From contig WRCL01000007.1 of assembly GCA_009783975.1 (NCBI GenBank), positions 1 through 16,127 on the forward strand: DNA of 16,127 bases. Reading direction: 5' to 3'. A program made the position numbers and the translations under genes. Source of the DNA: Micrococcales bacterium (lineage in GTDB: Bacteria > Actinomycetota > Actinomycetes > Actinomycetales > Cellulomonadaceae). The notes under the pieces were generated by a model. It worked only from the letters and a program-made list of their open reading frames with translations. It made no database searches and was not told the DNA's origin. Shown piece by piece: positions 1 to 6,724 of this stretch. Positions within the stretch are counted from its first letter, which is position 1, and every line of letters starts with the position of its first letter.

Positions 1-95
1 CACGCGAAGCACGTGGCCGGTGGTGTGCGCAAGCACCTGAGCACCCGAAGTTTTGCTGGTCTTGCCCAGCGGAGAAGTCTGCTGACGACGCGCTG
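1..95. other. Window edge, no supported gene
   Basis: The first 95 bases run into the stop codon of the minus-strand ATPase. One plus-strand frame is open from base 1 to about 234 and reads HAKHVAGGVRKHLSTRSF at its start. It overlaps the 3' end of the ATPase antisense and its codon use there is not convincing. It could be the tail of a gene entering from the left, but nothing in it was recognised. Confidence 0.2.
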
Positions 96-1292
96 TCAGG
101 GGCGCTCGCGCAGGTACCGGCCGAAGTGGGGGACGGTGAAGGCGATCCGCCCACGCGCGCTGGCGTAGACGAGCCCCTTTTTCACCAGCGCGTCACGTGC
201 CGGTGACAGCGACTGGGGGCGCCGGCCCAGGTGGCGGGCGACCTCGCCTGTCGCAACCGACCCGTCGTGCGCGTCGCTGGCCGTCGCCTGCTCGAGCTCG
301 GCCATGGCGTGCAGGTACTCACGTTCTCCAGGGGTCGCACGGTCGAACCGTGAGCCGAAGAACCCCACAGCCAGGTCAGCCTCGGCCTCAGGCGCGGCGA
401 CGGCGACGTCGGCCAGGCTCACCGGTGAGGCGGGAGCCACGTCCCACACCGCCTTGCCGTACGCCTGGACGAAGTACGGGTAGCCGCCGGTGGTCTCGTA
501 CAGGGCGTCGAGGGCCTCGGGCGTGAACTGTGCCCCTTCTTCGGCGGCGGGGCGCACGAGGGCAGCGTCGGCGGCGGCCCGGTCGAGACGGTCGACCAGC
601 ACGTAGCGGAACAGCCGTTCGGAGTACGACTTGGCTGCCGCGAGGACCCCTGGCAGGTGCGGCAGCCCAGCGCCGACGACGACGACCGGTGCCCGTGCCT
701 GGCAGACCTCGTGCACCGCAGCGCACAAGGCTGCGACGTCGTCGGGGCGCAGGTCTTGCATCTCGTCGCAGAACACGGCCAGGCCTGTGCCGGTCTCGGC
801 GGCGATCCCACCAAGGTCGGTGAACAGCTCGACGAGGTCGATCTCGATATCGCCGGAGTCGGCGCGTCCGACAACAGCCGGCGCGGTGATCCCCAGGTTG
901 CGCGGCCGGCGGCTGCCGGGACGTTCGGTGCCGTGCTGGGCGAACGCCTTGACCACCCCGAGGGCGTGGTCGGCGCGCTCGCCTGGTGGCAGGCCGAGCT
1001 CGCGCACCGCCTGGTGCAACGCGGCAGCAAGGACATCGCGCAAGGGGGCGTCGGGGCGCGCCTCGAGCTTGCCGGTCCCCCACCGGGCGCGGACCGCCGC
1101 CGACCGCATCGCCCCGAGCAGCACAGTCTTGCCCACCCCGCGCAGGCCGAGCAGGACGACCGACCGTTCGGGCCGTCCGCGCACGACCCGTTCGAGCACG
1201 ACGTCGAACGCAGCGAGCTGGGCGTCGCGCCCGGCGAGCTCGGGCGGACGCTGACCGGCGCCAGGGGCGTAGGGGTTGCGCACAGGGTCCAC
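96..1292 (-). CDS. AAA/STAND-type ATPase with C-terminal winged helix
   Basis: A 398-residue P-loop ATPase of the AAA_16/Orc1-Cdc6-like kind. Walker A is GLRGVGKT (residues 49-56) and Walker B is LAVFCDE (171-177, acidic pair D176-E177). A buried strand VVVVGAG follows near 206, where a sensor would sit. The C-terminal 70 residues (GEVARHLGRRPQSLSPARDALVKKGLV) read as a winged-helix DNA-binding domain. There is no signal peptide or membrane segment, so it is cytosolic. The family uses ATP to switch between states and often serves as a regulator, a mobile-element protein or part of defence modules; the specific role here cannot be read from sequence. The GTG start at 1292 is favoured because a -10 hexamer lies exactly 6 nt upstream, as in leaderless actinobacterial mRNAs, and there is no Shine-Dalgarno at normal spacing. 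It is divergent from the deacetylase gene. Confidence 0.85.
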   Translation of the reverse strand: MDPVRNPYAPGAGQRPPELAGRDAQLAAFDVVLERVVRGRPERSVVLLGLRGVGKTVLLGAMRSAAVRARWGTGKLEARPDAPLRDVLAAALHQAVRELGLPPGERADHALGVVKAFAQHGTERPGSRRPRNLGITAPAVVGRADSGDIEIDLVELFTDLGGIAAETGTGLAVFCDEMQDLRPDDVAALCAAVHEVCQARAPVVVVGAGLPHLPGVLAAAKSYSERLFRYVLVDRLDRAAADAALVRPAAEEGAQFTPEALDALYETTGGYPYFVQAYGKAVWDVAPASPVSLADVAVAAPEAEADLAVGFFGSRFDRATPGEREYLHAMAELEQATASDAHDGSVATGEVARHLGRRPQSLSPARDALVKKGLVYASARGRIAFTVPHFGRYLRERP

Positions 1293-1298
1293 AGCCGT

Positions 1299-1304
1299 AG
1301 GGTA
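1299..1304 (-). promoter_or_regulatory. -10 hexamer of a likely leaderless promoter for the ATPase
   Basis: On the minus strand TACCCT (TAnnnT type) ends 6 nt before the GTG start, placing the transcript start on or next to the start codon. The expected -35 position (1322-1327) has no good match and lies inside the palindrome at 1313-1330. Confidence 0.5.
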
Positions 1305-1312
1305 TATCCCCT

Positions 1313-1385
1313 TCTAGCGTCGAAGCTAGACATGGCGATACTTCACGAGCGTGTCGCGCGATAGTGGACGCTAGGCTTATCTAGC
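1313..1385. promoter_or_regulatory. CTAGC-type inverted repeats, probable operator region
   Basis: Two palindromes share the CTAGC core. TCTAGC-N6-GCTAGA occupies 1313-1330 and GCTAG-N6-CTAGC occupies 1370-1385. In addition CTAGCGTC (1314-1321) recurs inverted as GACGCTAG (1367-1374). The first palindrome covers the -35/spacer region of the ATPase promoter, where a bound protein would block transcription. The stretch around 1375-1400 is AT-rich compared with the rest of the window. The binding protein is unknown; the ATPase itself, with its winged helix, is one candidate (inference). Confidence 0.5.
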
Positions 1386-1453
1386 ATATTTTGTAGATGA
1401 GAGGATACTTGCCGATCGCCGGGACCGGCCGATCCCCCAGGAGAACGACGCCG

Positions 1454-1491
1454 TACCAGGGCGTGCCTCGTCACCTCATACCAGGCGTGCC
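1454..1491. repeat. Short direct repeat upstream of the deacetylase gene
   Basis: TACCAGGGCGTGCC (1454-1467) recurs 25 bp later as TACCAGGCGTGCC (1479-1491), differing by one G. The region 1397-1642 is open in the deacetylase frame, but it lacks protein-like character and precedes a clear signal-peptide start, so it is treated as 5' non-coding. Function unknown. Confidence 0.3.
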
Positions 1492-1642
1492 CGGGACGTG
1501 CGCTGGCCCAGCCGACGACGACTGCCAGCGGACGTTCCGGGCGTGTGCGTGGGGTGATGAAACACGCCCCAAGCCTCGCCCAACGCCGGGTTGGAGTGGA
1601 ACACTAGGTGCGGACATACCGGACGAAAGGACGGATGCAGCC

Positions 1643-2497
1643 ATGCGACGCCGCCGCGGAGCGCCGGCCGCAACCCTTGCGGTTGCGGTGTGGCTCCTGG
1701 GCGCCGCTGTGGCCACACCCGCCACTGCCGACGCCCCCGCGTCCGCCCAGCTCGTCGTCGGTCCCACCGAGCAGGGCGACCCGGCTGCCCCACCCCCGGC
1801 ACCTCCGCTGTCGTGGTGGTCACCGAACCCCGCAGAACCCGAGCCGGACGTCGCAGACCCGCCCGAGCCGGCCACACCACCAGCGTCGACCCACGACTGT
1901 TCGGTGCTCGCCTGTGTCGCCCTGACCTTCGACGACGGCCCCGGCGACCACACAGCCGCGCTCCTGGACGCGCTCGCGGCCAAAGGTGTGCACGCGACGT
2001 TCTTCGTCCTGGGCACCAGCGTCGAGCAGCACCCCGACGTCATGGTCCGCATGGCAGCCGAGGGTCACACCATCGGCAACCACTCGTGGTCGCACCCAAA
2101 GCTCACGACCTTGTCACCGGACCAGATCGCCTGGCAGCTCGAGGCCACACGCTCGGCCGTCCACCAGCTCACCGGTGTGAGCCCGACGTTCGTACGCCCC
2201 CCCTACGGTGTGTCCAACGCCACCGTCCGGGCCGTCCTGGCCGAGCACGGCTCCGCGGTGGTCACGTGGGACGTCGACACCCAGGACTGGCTCAACCGCG
2301 ACGTCGAGATCACCACCGCCCGGGCCCTCACCGACGTCGAACCCGGCTCGATCATCCTCATGCACGACATCCGCCCCACCTCCGTCGAAGCCGTCCTCGC
2401 GATCATCGACCAGCTCCAGGCCGCCGGCTTCACCCTCGTCACCATCGACGAGCTGCTCGGCGACGCCACCCCAGGCGAGTCCTACCGCCACGGCTGA
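1643..2497 (+). CDS. Secreted polysaccharide deacetylase (CE4, NodB homology domain)
   Basis: A 284-residue protein that removes acetyl groups from N-acetylglucosamine polymers such as peptidoglycan or chitin oligomers, outside the cell. The ATG at 1643 is chosen because it begins an Arg-rich n-region, a hydrophobic core (TLAVAVWLLGAAVA, residues 11-24) and a likely cleavage site near ATADA. It is preceded by GAAAGGA about 11 nt upstream. The longer in-frame ATG at 1397 would bury this signal peptide. A Pro-rich linker spans about 48-83. All five CE4 motifs are present: TFDDGP (95-100, metal ligand and base), NHSWSHP (146-152, metal ligands H147 and H151), RPPYG (185-189), DVDTQDW (210-216) and LMHD with H241. 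The catalytic set is complete, so the enzyme should be active. It is a monocistronic gene, followed 15 nt after its stop by a large palindrome that could end its transcript. Confidence 0.92.
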   Translation: MRRRRGAPAATLAVAVWLLGAAVATPATADAPASAQLVVGPTEQGDPAAPPPAPPLSWWSPNPAEPEPDVADPPEPATPPASTHDCSVLACVALTFDDGPGDHTAALLDALAAKGVHATFFVLGTSVEQHPDVMVRMAAEGHTIGNHSWSHPKLTTLSPDQIAWQLEATRSAVHQLTGVSPTFVRPPYGVSNATVRAVLAEHGSAVVTWDVDTQDWLNRDVEITTARALTDVEPGSIILMHDIRPTSVEAVLAIIDQLQAAGFTLVTIDELLGDATPGESYRHG

Positions 2498-2511
2498 CCA
2501 TCTCCTGGTGC

Positions 2512-2589
2512 AAGCGCGAGATGCGACCTGAGACACCAGATGCGACGTCATGAAGTCGCATCTGGTGTTTTGGGTCGCATCTCGCGCTT
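2512..2589. repeat. 78-bp palindrome with a doubled AGATGCGAC core (possible terminator)
   Basis: The arms are 17 perfect bp (2512-2528 with 2573-2589) and 14 perfect bp (2533-2546 with 2555-2568). The four bases between them on each side pair in RNA as three G-U wobbles and one A-U. As RNA this is a continuous 35-bp stem with the 8-nt loop GTCATGAA. The core AGATGCGAC occurs at 2519 and 2538 and inverted at 2555 and 2574, so each arm carries two copies 19 bp apart. It follows the deacetylase stop by 14 bases and could terminate that transcript, but it lacks a terminal U-run and the internal duplication is not needed for termination. Confidence 0.85.
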
Positions 2590-2639
2590 CCGCCTGTCTC
2601 GCCTGACGATTGCGTGACGTTACGGGCCTACGGGCATGG

Positions 2640-2645
2640 CAGGCT
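2640..2645 (+). promoter_or_regulatory. Weak -10 candidate, possible leaderless start
   Basis: CAGGCT ends 6 nt before the ATG at 2652, the spacing seen for other leaderless starts in the window. It departs from TAnnnT at the first base, and no -35 stands out. Confidence 0.25.
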
Positions 2646-2651
2646 GTGCGG

Positions 2652-3107
2652 ATGCAGATCACAGCAGAGCTCAACGAGATCATCGACACCGCGCGGGCCA
2701 TGGCCATGCTCCCGACCGCGGTCACCGACGTCGCCGGCGCTCCCGGCGCCATCACCGCCAAGGTCCACGTCGACCAGCTGCCCTCCATCACCGGTGCGGC
2801 GAAGGTCGCAGCCAAGGCCGCGGGGCCTGTTGGCGTCACCGTGACCAGCGAGCTGTCGGGCTCGACGCTCACCCTCGTCATCGCCGCCTCAGCCCGGGGC
2901 CTCAACCTGTCCGAGCGCGTGGCACCCGAAGTGCGCAAGAGGCTCACCCGTCTGCCCGCTGGGCTGGTGTCGGTCCGCACCGGCGACGGACGCACCCTGG
3001 TCGACCTCGACCTGGACGAGATCGCCCGCCGCTACAAGGTCCGCCCCACCTCGCTCACCCTCGGCGAGACGATCACCATCGTCGGCACCCCGGTCCCCCG
3101 CGGCTGA
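2652..3107 (+). CDS. Hypothetical protein, alternating beta-rich, 151 aa
   Basis: Not recognised. The protein has 151 residues and no signal peptide or membrane helix. A short N-terminal amphipathic helix (about residues 1-20, ITAELNEIIDTARAMAML) is followed by alternating hydrophobic segments such as ITAKVHVDQL, VGVTVTSEL and STLTLVIAA that suggest beta strands. The end is a charged LVDLDLDEIARRYKV segment and a final strand. The pattern resembles small soluble actinobacterial proteins of unknown function. The start at 2652 is preferred over the upstream in-frame ATG at 2610 because it fits a leaderless start and the intervening 14 residues look non-coding. Codon third positions are strongly GC, supporting a real gene. 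It sits alone between the 78-bp palindrome and the rpn promoter. Confidence 0.7.
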   Translation: MQITAELNEIIDTARAMAMLPTAVTDVAGAPGAITAKVHVDQLPSITGAAKVAAKAAGPVGVTVTSELSGSTLTLVIAASARGLNLSERVAPEVRKRLTRLPAGLVSVRTGDGRTLVDLDLDEIARRYKVRPTSLTLGETITIVGTPVPRG

Positions 3108-3197
3108 CAGCCACCTCAACACGTGCGTGGCGAGTGTCGCGATGCGATGCACCACCCATACGAACATGGGCCGGCACAAGCGGCTGCTGAGCGCGAT

Positions 3198-3227
3198 TTG
3201 TCCCCTCGAACGTCCGTTTGATAGCCT
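3198..3227 (+). promoter_or_regulatory. Sigma-70-type promoter for the Rpn nuclease gene
   Basis: TTGTCC (3198-3203) and TAGCCT (3222-3227) are separated by 18 bp, about 50 bp upstream of the ATG at 3279. The surrounding bases are less GC-rich than the flanking genes. Confidence 0.5.
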
Positions 3228-3278
3228 GACGCGACACTGACAACCGCGGCCAACCAGGGCCGCACAGCGGGGGGCCTG

Positions 3279-4163
3279 ATGCGCAGCTCACCACACCACG
3301 ACGACGAACCCAAGGTTCTGCCGTTGTACTACGACGCGGCGTTCCGGTGGGTGTTCGGCACCACGCACCACAAGGACGTCCTGCGCCAGTTCCTGTCCAC
3401 AGCGTTGCCTGAGCTGCCCACCACCGAGTGGGCGGCCCTGGCCCTGCCCAGCCCGCACCTGCTCGGCCCAGGGCAGAAAGAGGCAGTCGTCGACCTGCAC
3501 GTGACCACCGCCGAGCTGCGCTCAGTCATCGTCGAGCTCCAGGCGGCCCCGTTCCCTGCGATGCGTGAACGGTTGAAGTTCTACGAGGCCAAGCAGACCT
3601 GCGCCCAGCTGGCCCCCGGGGCGCCCTACGACCAGCTGCGCCCGGTGCTCATGGTCGCCGTGTGCGGGTTCTGCCTGTTCGACGACGAACCGTACCGGCA
3701 CACGTTCCACGACTACGACGTGGACAACGGCGTGTACTTCCAAGCCCTGCCGAACCGACGTACCCTGGAGCTACCCAAGCTTGGCGCTGACGACGGCACA
3801 GACCTGTGGGACTGGTTGCGCCTGATCAGCGCCAAGGACGAGGAGGAGATCGAGATGGCCGTCGACGCCAACCCTGACCTGCGCCAGGCCGCGGACCTGG
3901 TCGCAGAGTTCTCCGCCGACCCCGCCCGCCGCGACCAGGCCCTGACCCACGAGCGGTACCTGCGCGCCCAGGCCACCTACGAATCCCACGGACGCAAACA
4001 AGGACTGGAAGAAGGGATCCAGCAGGGCCTGCAGCAAGGCGCAGCTGCCGAACGGATGCGACGGATCCGTCGGGCACTGTCACAAGGTATGCCCCCCGCG
4101 CAGGTCGCGTCCCTGTTCGAGATCACCCCGGACGACGTGGCTGCGGTCCTCGACGAGGCCTGA
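3279..4163 (+). CDS. Rpn-family recombination-promoting nuclease / PD-(D/E)XK transposase-like protein
   Basis: A 294-residue protein. The N-terminus YYDAAFRWVFGTTHHKDVL (residues 17-35) is the usual opening of the Rpn/PDDEXK_2 group. The nuclease core follows: D72 in AVVDLHV, then VIVELQ with E86 and Q88, giving the D...ExQ metal-binding signature. The C-terminal third is helical and charged, with Gly-spaced repeats GLEEGIQQGLQQG (about 241-253) typical of the family. It ends in a small helical segment (PPAQVASLFEITPDDVAAVL). Rpn proteins are nucleases linked to recA-independent recombination, and some act in phage defence. The gene has a G-rich run just upstream of the ATG at 3279 as ribosome site, and a downstream partner 15 nt after its stop. 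All core residues seen are intact. Confidence 0.85.
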   Translation: MRSSPHHDDEPKVLPLYYDAAFRWVFGTTHHKDVLRQFLSTALPELPTTEWAALALPSPHLLGPGQKEAVVDLHVTTAELRSVIVELQAAPFPAMRERLKFYEAKQTCAQLAPGAPYDQLRPVLMVAVCGFCLFDDEPYRHTFHDYDVDNGVYFQALPNRRTLELPKLGADDGTDLWDWLRLISAKDEEEIEMAVDANPDLRQAADLVAEFSADPARRDQALTHERYLRAQATYESHGRKQGLEEGIQQGLQQGAAAERMRRIRRALSQGMPPAQVASLFEITPDDVAAVLDEA

Positions 4164-4178
4164 GCTGAGGAGACTGCA

Positions 4179-4487
4179 ATGGACACTGACGCGGGACGCC
4201 CCAACCCGGACACCGCGTGGTCGGTCGAGCAGAGCCTCATGAAGGCTCGGCGCGCTGTCGCCGCCGCACGCAGGGCCCAGGCCGAGACGGTGGCGCCGGG
4301 CGAAGAGGAAGTCCCCCCAGAATTCGCAGAAGCGTTCCGGCGGGGGTTCTGGGAGGGGCGGCGACGGGGATATGAGGAATGCATTGCCGAAGTGCTCGAA
4401 TGGGGTAAGCCCCACGAACCTATCGTCGCCTTCTTCGGGGCAACGCCAGACTCGTCGGCGGGCGGGACCAACGAAGCTGGACACTAA
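4179..4487 (+). CDS. Small helical hypothetical protein in operon with the Rpn nuclease
   Basis: Not recognised. The protein has 102 residues. It starts 15 nt after the Rpn stop with a strong Shine-Dalgarno (GAGGAGA, 4167-4173) 5 nt before the ATG, so it is almost certainly translated and co-transcribed. The N-terminal half contains an Arg/Ala-rich helix (LMKARRAVAAARRAQAE, about 20-36) and an acidic turn. The middle has an aromatic, basic helix (FAEAFRRGFWEGRRRGYEECIAEVL, about 49-73). There is no signal peptide or membrane segment. The C-terminus is short and probably disordered. Pairing with Rpn suggests an accessory or modulating role, which is inference only. Confidence 0.65.
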   Translation: MDTDAGRPNPDTAWSVEQSLMKARRAVAAARRAQAETVAPGEEEVPPEFAEAFRRGFWEGRRRGYEECIAEVLEWGKPHEPIVAFFGATPDSSAGGTNEAGH

Positions 4488-4626
4488 TCCACCGAGTATC
4501 GCGCGTGCGGCGCCTGGGTGGGCACGCAGGGCATGAGTCCGGACCGCTCCTACACATGCCGGCCGTGCCGCTCGTTGGGCGAAGGCGGACGGTGGTTCAC
4601 GGCCGGTCAGGTTCGGCCGCGCTGGG

Positions 4627-5592
4627 TCACGGGTGTGGTGGGTCGGGGCGTAGCTCGTGGGGCAGGGCGAAGCGCAGGGACTCGGTGGTGGTGCGGACCT
4701 CTTCGACGGTGGCAAAACCGTGGGCGGCCAGGGCGGTGAGCAGCTCAGTGACCAGGACGTCGGGCACCGACGCGCCGGAGGTGACGCCGACGGTCGCCGC
4801 GTCGGCCAGCCAGGCGGGGTCGACCTCGTCGGCGGTGTCGACGCGGTAGGCGCGGGCGCCGGCCTCGCGGGCGACCTCGACGAGGCGGACGGAGTTCGAG
4901 GAGTTCGCCGACCCGACGACGACGACGACGTCGCACCGCGGTGCCATGGCCTTGACAGCGACCTGGCGGTTCTGCGTGGCGTAGCAGATATCGTCCGACG
5001 GGGGGTCGGCGAGGTTCGGGAAACGTTCGCGCAGACGCTGGACGGTTGCGGTGGTCTCGTCGACCGACAACGTGGTCTGCGAGATCCAGATGACCTTGTC
5101 CGGGTCGCGCACGTGCACCTGGTCGACGACGTCGACGCCGTCGGCGGTGCGGGTGTCGACGACCTGGACGTGGTCGGGGGCCTCACCGTGGGTGCCTTCG
5201 ACCTCCTCGTGCCCGGCGTGGCCGATGAGCAAGATGTCCAGACCTTCGCTGGCGAACCGCAGCGCCTCTTTGTGGACCTTGGTGACCAGCGGGCAGGTGG
5301 CGTCGATCGTGCGCAGGCCCCGCGCAGCCGCCCGGGCGCGCACGACCGGGGAGACCCCGTGCGCGGAGAACACGACCCGGGCCCCGGTGGGCACGTCGTC
5401 GACCTCGTCGACGAACACCGCGCCACGGTCGGCCAGGGTCGCCACGACGTGCCGGTTGTGGACGATCTCTTTGCGCACGTACACCGGCGGCCCGTACAGC
5501 TCCAGCGCCCGTTCGACCGCGACGACAGCGCGGTCCACCCCCGCGCAGTACCCGCGCGGCGCGGCCACGAGCACCCGTTTGCCCTCGTTCAC
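4627..5592 (-). CDS. ispH: 4-hydroxy-3-methylbut-2-enyl diphosphate reductase (IspH/LytB)
   Basis: The last enzyme of the MEP isoprenoid pathway. It reduces HMBPP to IPP and DMAPP with a [4Fe-4S] cluster in the cytosol. The 321-residue length is typical. The three cluster cysteines are C16 (RGYCAGV), C100 (DATCPLV) and C203 ([11 protein letters not shown]). The substrate-pocket residues are visible: H45 in VHN, H78 in SAHGVS, H128 and E130 in [11 protein letters not shown], and the SANSSNS phosphate loop (228-234). The GTG start at 5592 gives the expected N-terminus and has a -10 hexamer exactly 6 nt upstream, so the mRNA is probably leaderless. It converges with the small gene ending at 4487; the 139-bp gap shows no strong terminator. 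In many actinobacteria rmuC is a near neighbour of ispH, whereas here almost 5 kb separates them. Confidence 0.97.
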   Translation of the reverse strand: MNEGKRVLVAAPRGYCAGVDRAVVAVERALELYGPPVYVRKEIVHNRHVVATLADRGAVFVDEVDDVPTGARVVFSAHGVSPVVRARAAARGLRTIDATCPLVTKVHKEALRFASEGLDILLIGHAGHEEVEGTHGEAPDHVQVVDTRTADGVDVVDQVHVRDPDKVIWISQTTLSVDETTATVQRLRERFPNLADPPSDDICYATQNRQVAVKAMAPRCDVVVVVGSANSSNSVRLVEVAREAGARAYRVDTADEVDPAWLADAATVGVTSGASVPDVLVTELLTALAAHGFATVEEVRTTTESLRFALPHELRPDPPHP

Positions 5593-5598
5593 CCTCGC

Positions 5599-5604
5599 AG
5601 TGTA
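5599..5604 (-). promoter_or_regulatory. -10 hexamer of the leaderless ispH promoter
   Basis: On the minus strand TACACT ends 6 nt before the GTG at 5592, with GCGAGG between. This matches the leaderless arrangement of the ATPase gene. CTGTCA (5625-5630) is a possible -35, but the 20-bp spacing is long. Confidence 0.55.
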
Positions 5605-5627
5605 CGGACGCCGAGCGTGGTGAGTGA

Positions 5628-5860
5628 CAGCTGCCCGCGCGACAGCTGGACCGGGCGCAGGGGTTCGACGTCCGGGCCGTCATCGCCGCGCACCTGACGG
5701 CCCTTGGGGTGCGTGCCGACCGTCGTGCGTCGTCCGCGCCCCGGGCTGGCGCCGGACCCGTCGCCTGCGGCGCCGACGCAGCGACCTGGCCAGCCGGGGC
5801 CTGCACGTCGCCAGTGTCCGCGCCGGCCCGACGAGCTTCGCGATGGGGACGTGGGCGCCA
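5628..5860 (+). other. Gene-free stretch with possible decayed coding sequence
   Basis: Between ispH and the REP copies there is no convincing complete gene. From 5628 to about 5710 one plus-strand frame has strong GC third positions and a protein-like run ([17 protein letters not shown]). It then degenerates, and a second frame (DLASRGLHVASVRAG, near 5786-5830) looks more natural. This is what a frameshifted C-terminal remnant would look like. The parent family was not identified. Confidence 0.3.
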
Positions 5861-5885
5861 GGACACAGGAACCGTCCGCAGTGTC
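5861..5885 (-). repeat. REP-like hairpin, degenerate copy 1
   Basis: On the minus strand this reads GACAC, a variant GCGGACGGTTCC centre, then GTGTC. It is the shortest, most diverged member of the family in the window. Its stem (GACAC/GTGTC) differs in sequence from the others but still pairs. It lies 27 bases before copy 2 in the same orientation. Confidence 0.6.
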
Positions 5886-5911
5886 TCGCGGGTGTCTTCG
5901 CAGGAAGTTGC

Positions 5912-5952
5912 GCTGACCAGGCAAGACATAGGAACCGTCCCCATTGTCTTCA
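5912..5952 (-). repeat. REP-like hairpin, copy 2
   Basis: The minus-strand reading is stem AAGACA (5945-5950), centre GGGGACGGTTCC, closing stem TGTCTT (5923-5928), then the conserved tail GCCTGGTCAGC. The tail and centre recur at 8472 and 11828, the tail alone at 11915. It ends 8 bases before the toxin stop codon and might serve as its 3' hairpin. Confidence 0.75.
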
Positions 5953-5960
5953 CATTGTCT

Positions 5961-6437
5961 TCAGCGCAGGTGCTTGGCCTCGGGGCGGTGCAGGGGGCGC
6001 AGGCGCAAGATCGGGATGCCCTGCCACGCGTTGAGCGAGTTCAGGTCGGCGTCGTCGGTGACGACCAGTGTTGCGTGCACGGCGACGGCCAGGTCCATGA
6101 GCAGGTTGCAGTGGTGGTCGGGCAGGTCGAACACGTGCCGGGGAGGGTCGAGGACGGCGCCTCCGGAGGCCTTGACGACGTCGAGCACCGCCGAGATGGT
6201 CGTCTTGGTGTTCGCGGCGCCCACGCCGAGGTGGCGCAGCGTCCCAGAGATGCTCGACAAGATGTACCGCGAGACCATCAGGCGCAGGCCGGCCCCGTCG
6301 AAAGCGATCGACAGGCAGTCGGCGTCGGGGTTGGCGCTGGGCGACAACGCTGACAGGTGCGGCCAGTCGGTGGGCGGCCCGACGACCGCGTTGACAAAGA
6401 CGTCGGTGTCGAAGACGACCGCCGGCCGCTCAGCCAT
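5961..6437 (-). CDS. PIN-domain toxin, VapC-like
   Basis: A 158-residue PIN-domain protein; VapC toxins are metal-dependent RNases that cut tRNA or rRNA when their antitoxin is lost. The first acidic motif is VVFDTDVFVNA (D10, D12). The last is the signature DLAVAVHATLVVTDDADL (115-132), with D128/D129 after the hydrophobic strand. In the middle motif the usual S-x-x-(I/L)-L-x-E-L pattern reads SRYILSSI (56-63), so a Ser (S62) occupies the place of the conserved Glu; activity may be reduced or another acid may substitute. The start at 6437 (MAERPAVVFD) is preferred over the upstream 6470 because it overlaps the antitoxin stop by 8 nt, which gives translational coupling, and it puts the first Asp at the usual distance from the N-terminus. 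Confidence 0.8.
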   Translation of the reverse strand: MAERPAVVFDTDVFVNAVVGPPTDWPHLSALSPSANPDADCLSIAFDGAGLRLMVSRYILSSISGTLRHLGVGAANTKTTISAVLDVVKASGGAVLDPPRHVFDLPDHHCNLLMDLAVAVHATLVVTDDADLNSLNAWQGIPILRLRPLHRPEAKHLR

Positions 6438-6675
6438 CGGCCGACTGTCGCACAGCCCGGGCGACCTCATCCCGGTCGATCACACGTCCGCGCAGGTCAG
6501 AGCGAATGTCTTGTTGCAGCTGGCGCATTCGATCGGCGAACATGTCGTGGTGCATCCGGCGCATCGCGGCCCGGAGAAACACGTTGGGGTCACCACCGCC
6601 GAACCGTTCCACCAGCTCGTCGAGCAACGGCAGGTCATCGTCGGCCACAGAAAACCCGACCGGTGTCGTGGCCAT
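6430..6675 (-). CDS. VapB-like antitoxin
   Basis: An 81-residue protein whose gene overlaps the toxin start, the standard order of a type II toxin-antitoxin pair. The ATG at 6675 has GGAGG (6681-6685) 5 nt upstream; the adjacent in-frame ATG at 6678 is too close. The N-terminus (TPVGFSVADDDLPLLDELVERFGGGDPNVFLRAAMRRM) has the strand-helix-helix layout of a ribbon-helix-helix DNA-binding domain. The charged C-terminus (QLQQDIRSDLRGRVIDRDEVARAVRQ) is suited to wrapping the toxin. The family assignment is inferred mainly from context and length. A perfect inverted repeat immediately upstream is a fitting autoregulatory operator. Confidence 0.65.
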   Translation of the reverse strand: MATTPVGFSVADDDLPLLDELVERFGGGDPNVFLRAAMRRMHHDMFADRMRQLQQDIRSDLRGRVIDRDEVARAVRQSADG

Positions 6676-6685
6676 CATCACCTCC

Positions 6686-6724
6686 GCGTGCGCTCCACCA
6701 ACAAACTTACCGTCGTGCGCACGC
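6686..6724 (-). promoter_or_regulatory. Operator/promoter of the toxin-antitoxin pair
   Basis: GCGTGCGC (6686-6693) and its reverse complement GCGCACGC (6717-6724) are separated by 23 bp. Between them on the minus strand lies TAAGTT (6704-6709), a TAnnnT -10 hexamer. CGTGCGCACG (6714-6723) is itself a 10-bp palindrome. The arrangement suits binding of the antitoxin or toxin-antitoxin complex around its own promoter. Confidence 0.55.

Noticed and set aside
1397..1642. Upstream extension of the polysaccharide deacetylase
   Set aside because: The 82 extra residues look non-coding and would place the signal peptide in the middle of the protein.
4080..5426. Long minus-strand open frame of 448 codons
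   Set aside because: It is an out-of-frame shadow of ispH; composition is Arg/Ser/Pro-rich and ispH in the other frame has all its active-site residues.
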